In this document: positions 16,799-25,428 of the stretch, one piece after another
How the letters are laid out: each line of letters starts with the position of its first letter
Numbering within the stretch: position 1 is the stretch's first letter
DNA from: CAUTUX01 sp963542015
GTDB taxonomy: Bacteria; Bacillota; Clostridia; Christensenellales; CAG-917
Reading direction: 5' to 3'
DNA length: 64,000 nucleotides
Assembly: GCA_963542015.1 (NCBI GenBank)
Contig: CAUTUX010000005.1
Location: 1 to 64,000 of the forward strand
Notes under the pieces: model-generated
Database searches by the model: none
What the model was told of the DNA's origin: nothing
The model's input: only the letters and a program-made list of their open reading frames with translations
Position numbers and translations under genes: made by a program

Positions 16799-17881
16799 AT
16801 GGGAAAACTAATATTAAACAGAAGAAAAGATAGTGACAGACGACTGACTACAGTGGTAGCCATATTGTCAATAGTGGTAACTTTATACATCTTATTTATG
16901 AGTTGTTCTTTTGTAAAGACAAGCCACGCAGAAGAAGCATTTAAATATCAATTAGCAAAAAACCAACTATTTGGTGAGGCGTTGAAAAGAGAAGGAATGG
17001 TTAGGAAAGCCTTTGAAATAGACATGTTTCTTGAAAGCGTAGAAGACAACGGATATCTTTTATACAGTGTAGTTAAAACAAGGTCATACAAGATTGAATT
17101 ATCAGGGAAAGAACTTTTAACACAAAAAGTAGGCACTGACGGTGAAAAGAGCGTATACGCTACATACCTTGACAGAAATCACATAGATAAAAACTTTAAA
17201 GCAAAACTATATGTTCAGGAAATGCACAAGAATATGGATTTTGAATTTAAAGTGATAGATAGAGTAGGAACAAAGAAAATACCAGATAAATTTACAAAAG
17301 CAGTACATAACCCAAATAGACCAGTAGATGGACGCACATATACTTTTATAACACAAGCGGGAGAACTGGTAGAAACAAGACATGACATAAAAATTGACAA
17401 TTATAGCAAGATTAAATTCAACAAATTTCCAGTGTCGGCAGAATCAAAAAAACCAGGTGGAGAAAATAAAACATTTGGCATAAGATACACCTTGATAACA
17501 GATTCAGAAAAAAAATATGACGACTTAGAAGAGCTTAAAGCAGATATAAAGAAGATAGATGCAAAGCAAGTAAAAAGACTTGAGGTTAGGTTTTCGCCAA
17601 TCTTCAAAGGGAAAGAAAAGTATGCGAATATTACATACTCGTATGTATATGATAAAAACGCAGATGGAGAAGAGCTACAACAAGAAAAAGAAAACACTTT
17701 AGGGAAAGAACCGTTGAGTAAAATGGAAAAAGGAATCATTGGCCTTGTAGTGGGAATTATAGTGATTGTCATAGCAGTATCAGTAGGGGTAGCTGTCCCA
17801 TTAGTGCTTAAAAGAAAGAAGGCAAAAGAGGTTGCAATTGCTGAGGATGAATCTAAAAGCAGTGGGGATTCTTTAGATTAA
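16799..17881 (+). CDS. Membrane-anchored extracytoplasmic protein, unknown function
   Basis: I do not recognise this 360-residue protein. A basic N-terminus (GKLILNRRKDSDRR) leads to a hydrophobic segment (about 20-40) ending in SCSFVKTSHAEE, which reads as a signal peptide or anchor. The middle 270 residues are polar, lysine-rich and probably mostly beta. A strong C-terminal helix (GIIGLVVGIIVIVIAV) is followed by KRKKAKE and an acidic/serine tail, giving a type I topology. The start is the ATG at 16799; a longer frame to 16745 crosses the promoter. The architecture resembles that of the protein at 44373, but no clear sequence match is seen. It stands alone. Confidence 0.65.
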   Translation: MGKLILNRRKDSDRRLTTVVAILSIVVTLYILFMSCSFVKTSHAEEAFKYQLAKNQLFGEALKREGMVRKAFEIDMFLESVEDNGYLLYSVVKTRSYKIELSGKELLTQKVGTDGEKSVYATYLDRNHIDKNFKAKLYVQEMHKNMDFEFKVIDRVGTKKIPDKFTKAVHNPNRPVDGRTYTFITQAGELVETRHDIKIDNYSKIKFNKFPVSAESKKPGGENKTFGIRYTLITDSEKKYDDLEELKADIKKIDAKQVKRLEVRFSPIFKGKEKYANITYSYVYDKNADGEELQQEKENTLGKEPLSKMEKGIIGLVVGIIVIVIAVSVGVAVPLVLKRKKAKEVAIAEDESKSSGDSLD

Positions 17882-18111
17882 ACAGCATAGCTAAAAAAAC
17901 AATATAAAAAACGCCTATTTTTAAAGGGCAATATTGCCAGGAATAGAAAGTCAATTTTTGCTGTTGAGAGTCTACTTAACTACTTAGCAAAAAAATCAAA
18001 ATAAAGCACAAAATACAGCGTTAAAAGACGAGTTTCGGCAAAAACCAATATTGACTTTAACTCTGTACATTCTTTAAAATTATATATATCTAAATAAATA
18101 GGGGGAAACAA
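17882..18111 (+). promoter_or_regulatory. Intergenic region with promoter for the SCP2-like gene
   Basis: TTGACT (18051-18056) and TAAAAT (18075-18080) are 18 bp apart, about 30 bp before the ATG at 18112, with a strong SD (AGGGGG). A short palindrome GGCAATATTGCC lies near 17926-17937. No intrinsic terminator with a clear U-run is seen after the preceding gene. Confidence 0.55.
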
Positions 18112-18894
18112 ATGGATAGCATAACAAAGGCTAGAATTAATTTATTTGCAGTGCTAAGAAATTTAGAAGATTTGTGTGCACTCGATGTTGAATCACAAAA
18201 AATCATAAAAGATTCAAACATTGGAATAGAGTTTCATGTTCCAGAGGTAGGAAGAGGAATCATTGAGTTTAGACATGGCAAATGCAAATTTACAAGAGTA
18301 ATCGATGGGAAAAAGCATGGAGCAAGAGCGGGACTGCAATTGTTCTTTACATCGCCTGAACACTTCAACAAGTTGATCGATGGCGAAAAGACTGCACCTA
18401 TTTTCTACAACATATTTGCGGTAGGATTCTTGTTAAAACAGTTTACTCAATTGACCAACAGGTTGACATATTTCTTGCAACCTAAGCCAGAAGAAAAAGA
18501 AGAACTATTGAAGGATGAAACATATTTTAAGATAAATACAACATTAACAGCATATACAGCATTCTTTGCAATGGCAGAAATTGCAAACAGCGATTTCGTC
18601 GGAAGGGCGATAGCGAGGAGAATGCCAGACTGCAAATTGCAATGCGGAGTTGAAGATGGATTTAAAATGACAGTAGCAGTAAAGCAACACGAAATGACAG
18701 TAACTAAAGGTGGAACGGATGAGTGGAATGCAGAAATGATATTTGCAGATTTAGAATTTGCACATGATCTGCTGAACGGAAAAACATCAAGCTTCACAGG
18801 AATGGGCACTGGTAAATTTAAAGTAAGAGGTGCTGTTGAAATACTTGAGCAGATGGCTAAGCTATTAAGTCAAGTAGGAATATACTTAGGTTAG
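18112..18894 (+). CDS. SCP2-like lipid-binding-fold protein
   Basis: The 260-residue protein looks like two SCP2-type (sterol carrier) modules. The N-terminal half has a strand pair GRGIIEFRHGKCKFTR and then FTSPEHFNKLIDGEK. The C-terminal half repeats this as MIFADLEFAHDLLNGK, a G-rich loop (TGMGTGKFKVRG) and a final helix. SCP2 folds bind lipids or hydrophobic ligands. It lies 10 bp before an aminotransferase gene and is clearly in its operon. The protein at 21614 (minus) has the same layout and is probably a distant paralogue. The family is inferred from pattern; the ligand is unknown. Confidence 0.65.
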   Translation: MDSITKARINLFAVLRNLEDLCALDVESQKIIKDSNIGIEFHVPEVGRGIIEFRHGKCKFTRVIDGKKHGARAGLQLFFTSPEHFNKLIDGEKTAPIFYNIFAVGFLLKQFTQLTNRLTYFLQPKPEEKEELLKDETYFKINTTLTAYTAFFAMAEIANSDFVGRAIARRMPDCKLQCGVEDGFKMTVAVKQHEMTVTKGGTDEWNAEMIFADLEFAHDLLNGKTSSFTGMGTGKFKVRGAVEILEQMAKLLSQVGIYLG

Positions 18895-18904
18895 GGAGGA
18901 AAAC

Positions 18905-20194
18905 ATGGAGTTAAAATATCAACCAAAAAAAATAATTAAAGTGGCAAAAAGCCAAGAAATGTTTAAAAGGGCATTGAATGTAATTCCTGCCGGAATATAT
19001 GGGCATTTGGGTCCGGCTGAAGGATGCATGATCCCTATTGAAAATTACCCATTATACATGTCAAAAGCACAAGGGGCATATATTTGGGATTTGGATGGCA
19101 ACAAAATCATAGACTATATGTGTGCATATGGTCCAAACTTTTTGGGATATAACGATCCAGATGTAGATGCAGCGGCAATGGAACAGTTAAAAAAAGGAAA
19201 CTGTACAACTTTGGTAAGCGATGTTACCGTAGAGTTTGCTGAAAAGATGGTCGATACAATAAACATGGCAGATTGGGCATTTTTTGCTAAAAATGGTGGA
19301 GATGTAACGGCATTCTCAGCAATGATTGCTAGGGCATATACAAATAGAAAGAAAATGGTTCTAGTTAGGGGATTCTATCATGGCGTTGCTCCATGGATGC
19401 AGAAACTAGGTTATGCTGGTGTTGTAGAAGAAGATCTATCAAATAACCTATACATTGATTTTAATGCTCCAGAACAATTAGAAGCATTATGTAAAAAGTA
19501 TCCAAATCAGATAGCAGGATTGATTGCTACACCTTATTTCCACCCAACCTTTGGAGATAACATGTTGCCACCTGAAGGATATTGGCCACGCATAAGAGAA
19601 ATATGCGATAAGAACGGTATTGTTTTGATTTTCGATGATGTTAGGGCAGGATTCAGAATAGACATGAAGGGAAGCGATTATCATTATGGAATTAAATCTG
19701 ACTTGTCATGTTTCTGTAAAGCTATAGCAAACGGATACAATGTTTCTTGTATTACAGGGCAAGAGAAATTGAAAAATGCCGCTTCAGATATTGCCTATAC
19801 TGGTTCATATTGGCTATCAGCAGTGCCATTTGCTGCTGGAATTGCAACATTGAAAAAGGCAAAAGAAATTGATGCAGTTGAAGGGAATAGAAAGAAAGGA
19901 ATTAAATTAACAGAAGGACTTAAAGAGGTTGCAAGAGATAATGGATTCGATTTAAGAGTAACTGGTGAACCTGCAATGTTCTATATGAGACTCGGGAATG
20001 ACCTACCATCAACACTGTTGCACCAAGAATGGGTAGCGGAATGTGTAAAGAGAGGAGTATTCTTTACATCGCATCATAACCACTTCATAAATGCCGCACT
20101 TACAGATGCTGACTTCCAATACACTTGGGAAGTTGCGGATGAGGCATACAAGGTAGTTAGAGCGAAGCATCCAGAAGCAAATTATATCAATTAG
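18905..20194 (+). CDS. Class III PLP-dependent aminotransferase, HemL-like
   Basis: The 429-residue protein has the class III aminotransferase layout of glutamate-1-semialdehyde aminomutase: YIWDLDGNKIIDYMCAYGPN near the N-terminus, FAKNGGDVTAFSAMIARAYT (PLP phosphate region), FYHGVAPW, IFDDVRAGFR with the cofactor-binding Asp, and FCKAIANGYNVS with the likely Schiff-base lysine. The usual DEVxTGFR is DDVRAGFR here. It is unlikely to be the tetrapyrrole enzyme, because no hem genes are nearby and its partner is an SCP2-like protein. The AGGGAGG upstream decides the start. Substrate unknown. Confidence 0.85.
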   Translation: MELKYQPKKIIKVAKSQEMFKRALNVIPAGIYGHLGPAEGCMIPIENYPLYMSKAQGAYIWDLDGNKIIDYMCAYGPNFLGYNDPDVDAAAMEQLKKGNCTTLVSDVTVEFAEKMVDTINMADWAFFAKNGGDVTAFSAMIARAYTNRKKMVLVRGFYHGVAPWMQKLGYAGVVEEDLSNNLYIDFNAPEQLEALCKKYPNQIAGLIATPYFHPTFGDNMLPPEGYWPRIREICDKNGIVLIFDDVRAGFRIDMKGSDYHYGIKSDLSCFCKAIANGYNVSCITGQEKLKNAASDIAYTGSYWLSAVPFAAGIATLKKAKEIDAVEGNRKKGIKLTEGLKEVARDNGFDLRVTGEPAMFYMRLGNDLPSTLLHQEWVAECVKRGVFFTSHHNHFINAALTDADFQYTWEVADEAYKVVRAKHPEANYIN

Positions 20195-20284
20195 TTTTAA
20201 TAAAAAAGTACGACATGGTGCCATTGTATAGTGGTGCTTTGTTTTACCTATTAAGTTTACAATGATTAACTTTTGTAAAAATGT

Positions 20285-20314
20285 TTGTAATAAAAAACGA
20301 GATTAATGTAAAAT
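20285..20314 (+). promoter_or_regulatory. Promoter of the peroxiredoxin gene
   Basis: TTGTAA (20285-20290) and TAAAAT (20309-20314) are 18 bp apart, and a GGAGGA ribosome site precedes the ATG at 20341. Confidence 0.5.
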
Positions 20315-20340
20315 AAGACTATTCTTTAGAGGAGGAATAA

Positions 20341-21060
20341 ATGAAAAAAGAAGCAAATGAAGAAATAAAAGAAACAGTTATGGAAATTGAAGAACCAAGG
20401 ATGCCAATGTTAGGTGAAAAAGCACCTTATTTTGAAAGCATCACAACAAATGGCAATGTATGTTTCCCAAATGATTATGCAGGAAAGTGGGTAGTTTTCT
20501 TTTCACACCCAGCAGACTTCACACCAGTATGTACAACTGAATTTATGACATTTCAGAGCAGATACGCAGAGTTTAAAAAGTTAAACACTGAACTACTTGG
20601 ACTATCAATAGATTCTATATTTTCACATATTGCATGGATTAACAGCATTAAGAAATATCAGTATAAAGATATTAAGGATCAAGAGATCATGTTCCCTGTA
20701 ATTCCTGATATCAAACAGGATGTAGCAAAATTGTACAACATGGTACACCCTAATATTTCAACAACAAATGCAATCAGAGCGGTGTTTATAATTGACCCAA
20801 ATGGAATCATTAGAACCATATTGTATTATCCATCATCAACTGGAAGAAATTTTGATGAGATTATAAGAATACTTATTGCATTGCAGACTTCTGATAAAGA
20901 ACAATGTGCAACACCTGCTGATTGGAAGCCAGGCGAAGATGTTATTGTTCCACCAGCAACATCTGTAAGCGAAGCTCGCAAGCGTTTAACCAACCAGGAC
21001 GGATTCACATCATGTCAAGATTGGTTCCTTTGCTTTAAAAGGTCTAAATCAAAGCAATAA
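20341..21060 (+). CDS. Peroxiredoxin, Prx6-like with extra C-terminal cysteines
   Basis: The 239-residue thiol peroxidase has an N-terminal extension of about 20 residues, the MLGEKAPYFE start, the peroxidatic PADFTPVCTTEF block, LLGLSIDSIFSHIAW, and the Prx6-type C-terminal domain ending in VPPATSVSEA. Two further cysteines in SCQDWFLCFK near the C-terminus match the resolving cysteines of archaeal and clostridial members. It reduces peroxides at the expense of a thiol donor, consistent with an anaerobe's oxygen defence. It appears monocistronic and is followed by a stem structure. Confidence 0.92.
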   Translation: MKKEANEEIKETVMEIEEPRMPMLGEKAPYFESITTNGNVCFPNDYAGKWVVFFSHPADFTPVCTTEFMTFQSRYAEFKKLNTELLGLSIDSIFSHIAWINSIKKYQYKDIKDQEIMFPVIPDIKQDVAKLYNMVHPNISTTNAIRAVFIIDPNGIIRTILYYPSSTGRNFDEIIRILIALQTSDKEQCATPADWKPGEDVIVPPATSVSEARKRLTNQDGFTSCQDWFLCFKRSKSKQ

Positions 21061-21063
21061 AAA

Positions 21064-21124
21064 ACAAACAAAGTATAAAATAACGGATTAGATGTATTGT
21101 TTTAATACATCTATCCTTGTTTGT
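21064..21124 (+). terminator. Stem structure after the peroxiredoxin gene, probable terminator
   Basis: An inner stem AGATGTATT/AATACATCT (21090-21098 with 21104-21112) is extended by GGAT/ATCC and enclosed by ACAAACAAAG/CTTGTTTGT (21064-21073 with 21116-21124). There is no long U-run, so termination is likely but not certain. Confidence 0.5.
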
Positions 21125-21580
21125 ATAGATTACAAGTTCCTCATTTTGCAGGTATTACCATTATGCTTATGAGAAAATCATTCTCGCATTACCGAGGCGG
21201 TTTTTTATTAAAGAGGAAGATGTATAAAAGATCGACTTAGAAAAAAATAAGAACAGAATTTAGCAATTAAGAGACATGTAGAAGAATGTAGTGTGTACAA
21301 AAAGCGTAGGGGGAAAGAGCATGAATTAATTGCACTAGCATCCTACTGTTTGTAAACCTTCTTTCCACGGTCATAGCATTAAGAGAGAAAATGCAGAGTA
21401 TGAGCTTCGCAAAGTAATACTCAATAGGAGAGCTTTATTTTCCCATCTCTATACATTAAGCTGTTAAAACGAAGACGATAATTTGACAAAAATCTCTAAA
21501 AATTTTTTGTAGTAATAAGTAGTCAGAACAAGAACTAAAAATTCTTAAACATAAACATCATGCAAATTAAGATTTATAAA
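21125..21580. other. Gene-free 450 bp with local RNA structure, identity unknown
   Basis: No convincing coding sequence is present. At 21139-21205 a contiguous 3' strand (21181-21197) can pair with four blocks on its 5' side (CCTC, GGTA, ATGC, GAGAA), followed by CGGTTTTTT, which would make a terminator-like stem. At 21306-21370, GTAGG/CCTAC and GGAAAGA/TCTTTCC are interleaved pairings, and GAGTAT/ATACTC (about 21400-21424) forms another hairpin. It does not match tmRNA, RNase P RNA, SRP RNA or 6S RNA as I know them. A small RNA is possible. Confidence 0.3.
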
Positions 21581-21606
21581 AAAGGGAAGTTAAGCTTCCC
21601 TTTTTA
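21579..21606. terminator. Terminator of the transketolase operon
   Basis: AAAGGGAAG (21581-21589) pairs with CTTCCCTTT (21595-21603), with A- and T-runs on both sides. It lies 8 bp beyond the stop codon of the minus-strand gene and is near-symmetric, so it can also stop plus-strand transcription. Confidence 0.85.
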
Positions 21607-21613
21607 GTAACTC

Positions 21614-22534
21614 TTATTTCTTTGGTGGAGGTACTAGCAAGGACTGACAAGATGCCATGATTTCATTGAACTTAGGAGCGTAGCTGTCACCAGAACCAAT
21701 AATTGCAACATAGTGCCTTGCAACGCATTCAACGAATTCATATTTGCCAGTTAATAGTGCTAAACAGCCATCTGGGTTGACGAAATCAAATAAAACAAAC
21801 GGACGTTTTCTTTCATAGATTCCACGACCCGCCTTTGTGTTGCCTGCCTTAACTCTTAAATATGCTCCAATTGGAGGATATATTTCTTTTCCATTCTTAT
21901 CTAAAGTGGCACCAACCTGGAATTGATATATTCTATCAGATTGATTTTTTGCCCATTCAACCATAGGTCCCCAAGCCAGTTTATTTGCACTGGACAAGGC
22001 AGTTGTTATTAAGTATAACGACATCTTAACTTTTAAATATTGGTTAAGAGGATCTTTTGCTGTTGGATTAAACTTTGGACCAGTTTTGGTGAGTTCCATC
22101 ATCAGACCTAAGAATGGGAAGAATGCTTTTTTAGACATATTTTTAAATATGCAAGGTAGAATACCCATAGCATCAGATGCCTTAGCTCCCTTAAAGACAC
22201 CAAGTAAAGCCTTGATGCTTTTAAAGTGCATATTGATTACTTCTAAACTTTCGAGCTTTGAGCCATCTTCCATTTCAATATATCCAGGATAATCTCCTTG
22301 GACTACTTTAAAACGTTTCTTAAATGCAGATTTTTCAGCAACTTGCTCATCTAGGAAGATGATGTAGCATGATACGGGATTCGCATCATCATCAGCTCTA
22401 AAAGAAATAACAGCGTTTATGTTCTTAAATTTCTTAATATGTTTTTCAGACTCAGTTAAAGGGACCTTCATTGCGGGAAACGCCGCACGGAAGAATAACT
22501 TCGCAGTCAAAACATCTGTTTCATTAGCTTTCAT
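21614..22534 (-). CDS. SCP2-like protein, distant paralogue of the 18112 product
   Basis: No family is certain for this 306-residue protein. Its layout follows that of the SCP2-like protein at 18112: GYIEMEDGSKLESLEV then MHFKSIKALLGVFKG, a helical middle (DPLNQYLKVKMSLYLITTAL), a strand-rich region, and FVNPDGCLALLTGKYEF with a GSG loop and final helix. This suggests two SCP2-type modules. It is the last gene after the two transketolase subunits (22 bp gap), so all three are probably co-transcribed. A role in binding a hydrophobic substrate or product is inference. Confidence 0.55.
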   Translation of the reverse strand: MKANETDVLTAKLFFRAAFPAMKVPLTESEKHIKKFKNINAVISFRADDDANPVSCYIIFLDEQVAEKSAFKKRFKVVQGDYPGYIEMEDGSKLESLEVINMHFKSIKALLGVFKGAKASDAMGILPCIFKNMSKKAFFPFLGLMMELTKTGPKFNPTAKDPLNQYLKVKMSLYLITTALSSANKLAWGPMVEWAKNQSDRIYQFQVGATLDKNGKEIYPPIGAYLRVKAGNTKAGRGIYERKRPFVLFDFVNPDGCLALLTGKYEFVECVARHYVAIIGSGDSYAPKFNEIMASCQSLLVPPPKK

Positions 22535-22556
22535 AACTTAACCCCACAAAATAAGA

Positions 22557-23564
22557 CTAATCTTCATCAGACCAATCTTCGTCAGCTTCAATTTCTTTTC
22601 CTAACAATTCTTTAACGGTTTCTACGATACCTGAAGAATCAAGTTTGTATCTTGCATACAAATCTTCAGGATAGCCAATAACACTGAATTCATCTGGAAT
22701 ACCAAGTTTTGTAAAGGCACAACCCTTACCAGACTCAGCAATAACTGAAGCGACAGCGTCACCTAATCCACCCATGATATTATGTTCTTCAATAGTGAGG
22801 ATTCTTCTCGTATCAAGAACAGCTTTCATTATAGCTTCTTTATCTATAGGTTTAATTGTATGCATGTTAAGAACACGAACTGTAACCCCGTCACGCTTTA
22901 ACTCTTTAGCAGCTTCTAAAGACTGTAGAGTAGGAGTTCCGCAAACAATAATTGTTAAATCAGAACCTTCATGCAACTGCATAGCTTTTCCGATTTGGAA
23001 ATCGAATTTTTCATTATCATGCATAGGTGGTTCAAATCCACGACCGACTCTCATATAGAAAGGTCCAGGGATATCGACACAAGCACGAACAGCTTTTGCA
23101 GTTTCAAATCCATCTGCAGGTATAACAACCGTCATATTAGGTATAGCACGCATAACGGCAATATCCTCAATACAGTGGTGTGTTGTTCCAGCTGTTCCGA
23201 AAGATAATCCACCGTGAGTTGCAATGACCTTTACAGGTAATTTTTGATAAGCACAGTCTGTTCTAATTTGTTCACCACCTCTTAGACAAGCAAAAATTGC
23301 AAATGTTGATGCAAATGGTATTAAACCAGTTTTTGCTAATCCAGCAGCAACACCAAACAAGTTTTGTTCAGCAATACCTACATTAAATAATCTGTCAGGG
23401 AATTTATCTCCCAAAAATGCTATATTTGTTGATTTTGCCAAGTCAGCAGTAACGCCGACGATACGTGGATCCTTCTCGCTTAATTCTGCAAGAACACGTC
23501 CATAAATTTCTCTTGATGCCATTTTATTCGCATCATAAACTGACCATGAAGTTCCTTCTGCCAT
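22557..23564 (-). CDS. Transketolase, C-terminal subunit
   Basis: The 335-residue protein carries the pyrimidine-binding and C-terminal domains of transketolase: VTADLAKSTNIAFL, FNVGIAEQNLFGVAAG, FASTFAIFACLRGGEQIR, HGGLSFGTAGTTHHCIED, and a C-terminal domain with TIEEHNIMGGLGDAV. In clostridia transketolase is often split into two chains, and the N-terminal chain is the gene just upstream (17 bp). Together they transfer two-carbon units between sugar phosphates. It ends in an acidic tail. The start has GGAGG upstream. Donor and acceptor cannot be told from sequence, and the SCP2 neighbour leaves room for a specialised role. Confidence 0.9.
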   Translation of the reverse strand: MAEGTSWSVYDANKMASREIYGRVLAELSEKDPRIVGVTADLAKSTNIAFLGDKFPDRLFNVGIAEQNLFGVAAGLAKTGLIPFASTFAIFACLRGGEQIRTDCAYQKLPVKVIATHGGLSFGTAGTTHHCIEDIAVMRAIPNMTVVIPADGFETAKAVRACVDIPGPFYMRVGRGFEPPMHDNEKFDFQIGKAMQLHEGSDLTIIVCGTPTLQSLEAAKELKRDGVTVRVLNMHTIKPIDKEAIMKAVLDTRRILTIEEHNIMGGLGDAVASVIAESGKGCAFTKLGIPDEFSVIGYPEDLYARYKLDSSGIVETVKELLGKEIEADEDWSDED

Positions 23565-23581
23565 AATTTCCTCCTATTCCC

Positions 23582-24412
23582 TTAATTCATCGATTTAATA
23601 TCGTTAATTGCTTCTTTTTTCAGATCTGAGTTAATAGCACCATAATGCCATTGAACTTTGCCTTGGAATTGCTTTACCCCAAAGCCCTTTTCTGTTTCTG
23701 AAATAATACATGTTGGTGAACCCTTGTGAGCCCAAGCTTCAGCCAACGCTTTATCAACCTGTTCCATATCATTTCCGTTACATACAATTACATGCCAGTT
23801 GAATGCTTTTAATTTAGCATCAAGAGGATTTAATGCCATAACTTCTTCTGTAGGACCATCAATCATCATTTTATTTCTATCTATAATACAAATAAGATTT
23901 TCCAATTTATAATGAGCTCCAGCCATAAAAGCTTCCCAGTTAGAACCTTCACCAAGCTCACCATCACCAGTTATACATACAACTTTTGCATTGATTTTTT
24001 GATATCTTAATCCGAGAGCCATACCGACAGCCATTGGCATTCCATGACCCAATGATCCAGTAGATGCATCACAACCTGTAATTTTCTTTGAATCAGGATG
24101 CATCCCGTATGCAGATTCATATTTGTTAAATGTCTTTAATGATTCCATAGGAACAAATCCACGCATTGCAAGCGTAGGAACATAGCCTAAGGCACAATGA
24201 CCTTTTGATAAGATAAATCTATCTCTTTCCTTCATATCTGGTTTTTTTGGATCGATATTGAGATATTTGAAGTATAGAGCAGTCAACATATCTGCAACAG
24301 AAAGCGAACCGCCTACATGACCTGAACCAGCATTAAAAGTTGTTTCTATAATATTTATACGCAACTCTTTAGCCTTATCTTTTAATTCTTGTACTGATAA
24401 ATTATTTGGCAT
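23582..24412 (-). CDS. Transketolase, N-terminal (thiamine diphosphate-binding) subunit
   Basis: The 276-residue protein has the TPP-binding half: FNAGSGHVGGSLSVADMLTA, DRFILSKGHCALGY, TGSLGHGMPMAVGMALG, and the GDGELGEGSNWEA motif (GDG ... N) that binds the diphosphate and metal. The ATG at 24412 is preceded by a GGAAGGAGG; the open frame extends a further 31 codons without support. It leads an operon with the C-terminal subunit and the SCP2-like gene. Confidence 0.92.
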   Translation of the reverse strand: MPNNLSVQELKDKAKELRINIIETTFNAGSGHVGGSLSVADMLTALYFKYLNIDPKKPDMKERDRFILSKGHCALGYVPTLAMRGFVPMESLKTFNKYESAYGMHPDSKKITGCDASTGSLGHGMPMAVGMALGLRYQKINAKVVCITGDGELGEGSNWEAFMAGAHYKLENLICIIDRNKMMIDGPTEEVMALNPLDAKLKAFNWHVIVCNGNDMEQVDKALAEAWAHKGSPTCIISETEKGFGVKQFQGKVQWHYGAINSDLKKEAINDIKSMN

Positions 24413-25022
24413 AATTTTGCCCCTCCTTCCCCTAAGATGAGTAAAAAACTCTATAAACAATTTTAAAGCATTGCAAATAGTCATTTCAATAGTAAAAACC
24501 AACAAAAAGAGGCGAATAGAGGATTAATATTGCAAAATTATCAATTCGAACGAAGGATAGCAAATAAAAAAATTAGTAACTTTAGAAAAAACTATGTAAA
24601 AAGATCCTAGATATGGAAGCAAACATGTGGCGAATTATAGTAAAGCTTTTAGATTGGAGAGCATGTTTCATAAGAAACAAATATAAAATCAAAACCAGAC
24701 GACAAAGTTTTAATAGATAAAAAAACAAAACAAGATGTAGATAAAAACGAACAATAAAATCAAAGCAACAATCTGGCAAAGCGAGGAAGTTACCATTTTT
24801 AAAAGTTTAATTTTATTGCAGGTTTATATGCAAACCGTGTTGGCAATTTTTGTTGACATAAAAATTAAATATTGATAGCATTACCTAGCTTGTAAAAACT
24901 TACAAAGTTTTTTTAGTATGTGAAGATATTTACAAAAAATCAAATGGTGTGGATTTCAGTAGATATTAATGATTGCATCCAGTGGTTGAGGATACATTCG
25001 GAATAAATTAGGAGGAAAGAAG
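24413..25022. other. 610-bp intergenic region, rpsL promoter at its right end
   Basis: The left 400 bp are AT-rich and hold only short frames without SD or family features; I see no gene. At the right end, TTGACA (24853-24858) and TAGCAT (24876-24881) are 17 bp apart and probably form the promoter of the rpsL operon. The leader includes a weak stem AAAAACTT/AAGTTTTT near 24896-24916, followed by TTTAG, which could attenuate. The rpsL SD is AGGAGG. Confidence 0.5.
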
Positions 25023-25394
25023 ATGCCAACAATTAATCAGCTGATTAAAAAGGGTCGTAAGAAACAGGAAGCAAAGTGCCAGACACCTATACTACAGCAA
25101 TGCCCACAAAAGAGAGGTATTTGTTTAAGTGTCACAACAACATCACCAAAGAAACCTAACTCCGCTATGAGAAAGATAGCAAGAGTAAGACTAGTAAATG
25201 GTATGGAAGGTACAGTATATATTCCTGGTATCGGACACAATCTGCAAGAACACAGCGTTGTTCTTATAAGAGGTGGAAGAGTTAAGGACCTTCCGGGTGT
25301 TAGATATCACATAATCCGTGGAGCACTCGATGCAGCCGGGGTTGCAAAAAGAAACCAGGCAAGAAGCAAATATGGTGCAAAACGCCCTAAATAA
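25023..25394 (+). CDS. rpsL: 30S ribosomal protein S12
   Basis: The 123-residue protein is full length. It has PTINQLIKKGRKK at the start, LSVTTTSPKKPNSAMRKIAR, and the decoding-site loops around PKKPNSA and PGVRYHIIRG. Lysine is present in the TSPKKPNSA loop, the usual streptomycin-sensitive state. It is the first gene of the str operon (rpsL-rpsG-fusA, then tuf), with AGGAGG upstream. S12 monitors codon-anticodon pairing in the A site. Confidence 0.99.
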   Translation: MPTINQLIKKGRKKQEAKCQTPILQQCPQKRGICLSVTTTSPKKPNSAMRKIARVRLVNGMEGTVYIPGIGHNLQEHSVVLIRGGRVKDLPGVRYHIIRGALDAAGVAKRNQARSKYGAKRPK

Positions 25395-25428
25395 TAAAAT
25401 TAACGAAATAAGATAGGAGGAAACAAAT

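Noticed and set aside
18905..20194. Glutamate-1-semialdehyde aminomutase (hemL) as the name
   Set aside because: The fold matches, but no tetrapyrrole genes are near and the cofactor motif is DDVRAGFR; only the class is safe.
20205..20245. A terminator after the aminotransferase gene
   Set aside because: GGTGC occurs twice as a direct repeat but does not form a stem.
21300..21370. RNase P RNA or tmRNA remnants
   Set aside because: GGAAAG is present, but the other universal blocks are missing.
24582..24779. A 65-codon minus-strand frame in the gap before rpsL
   Set aside because: No SD, no promoter and a composition expected of random AT-rich DNA.
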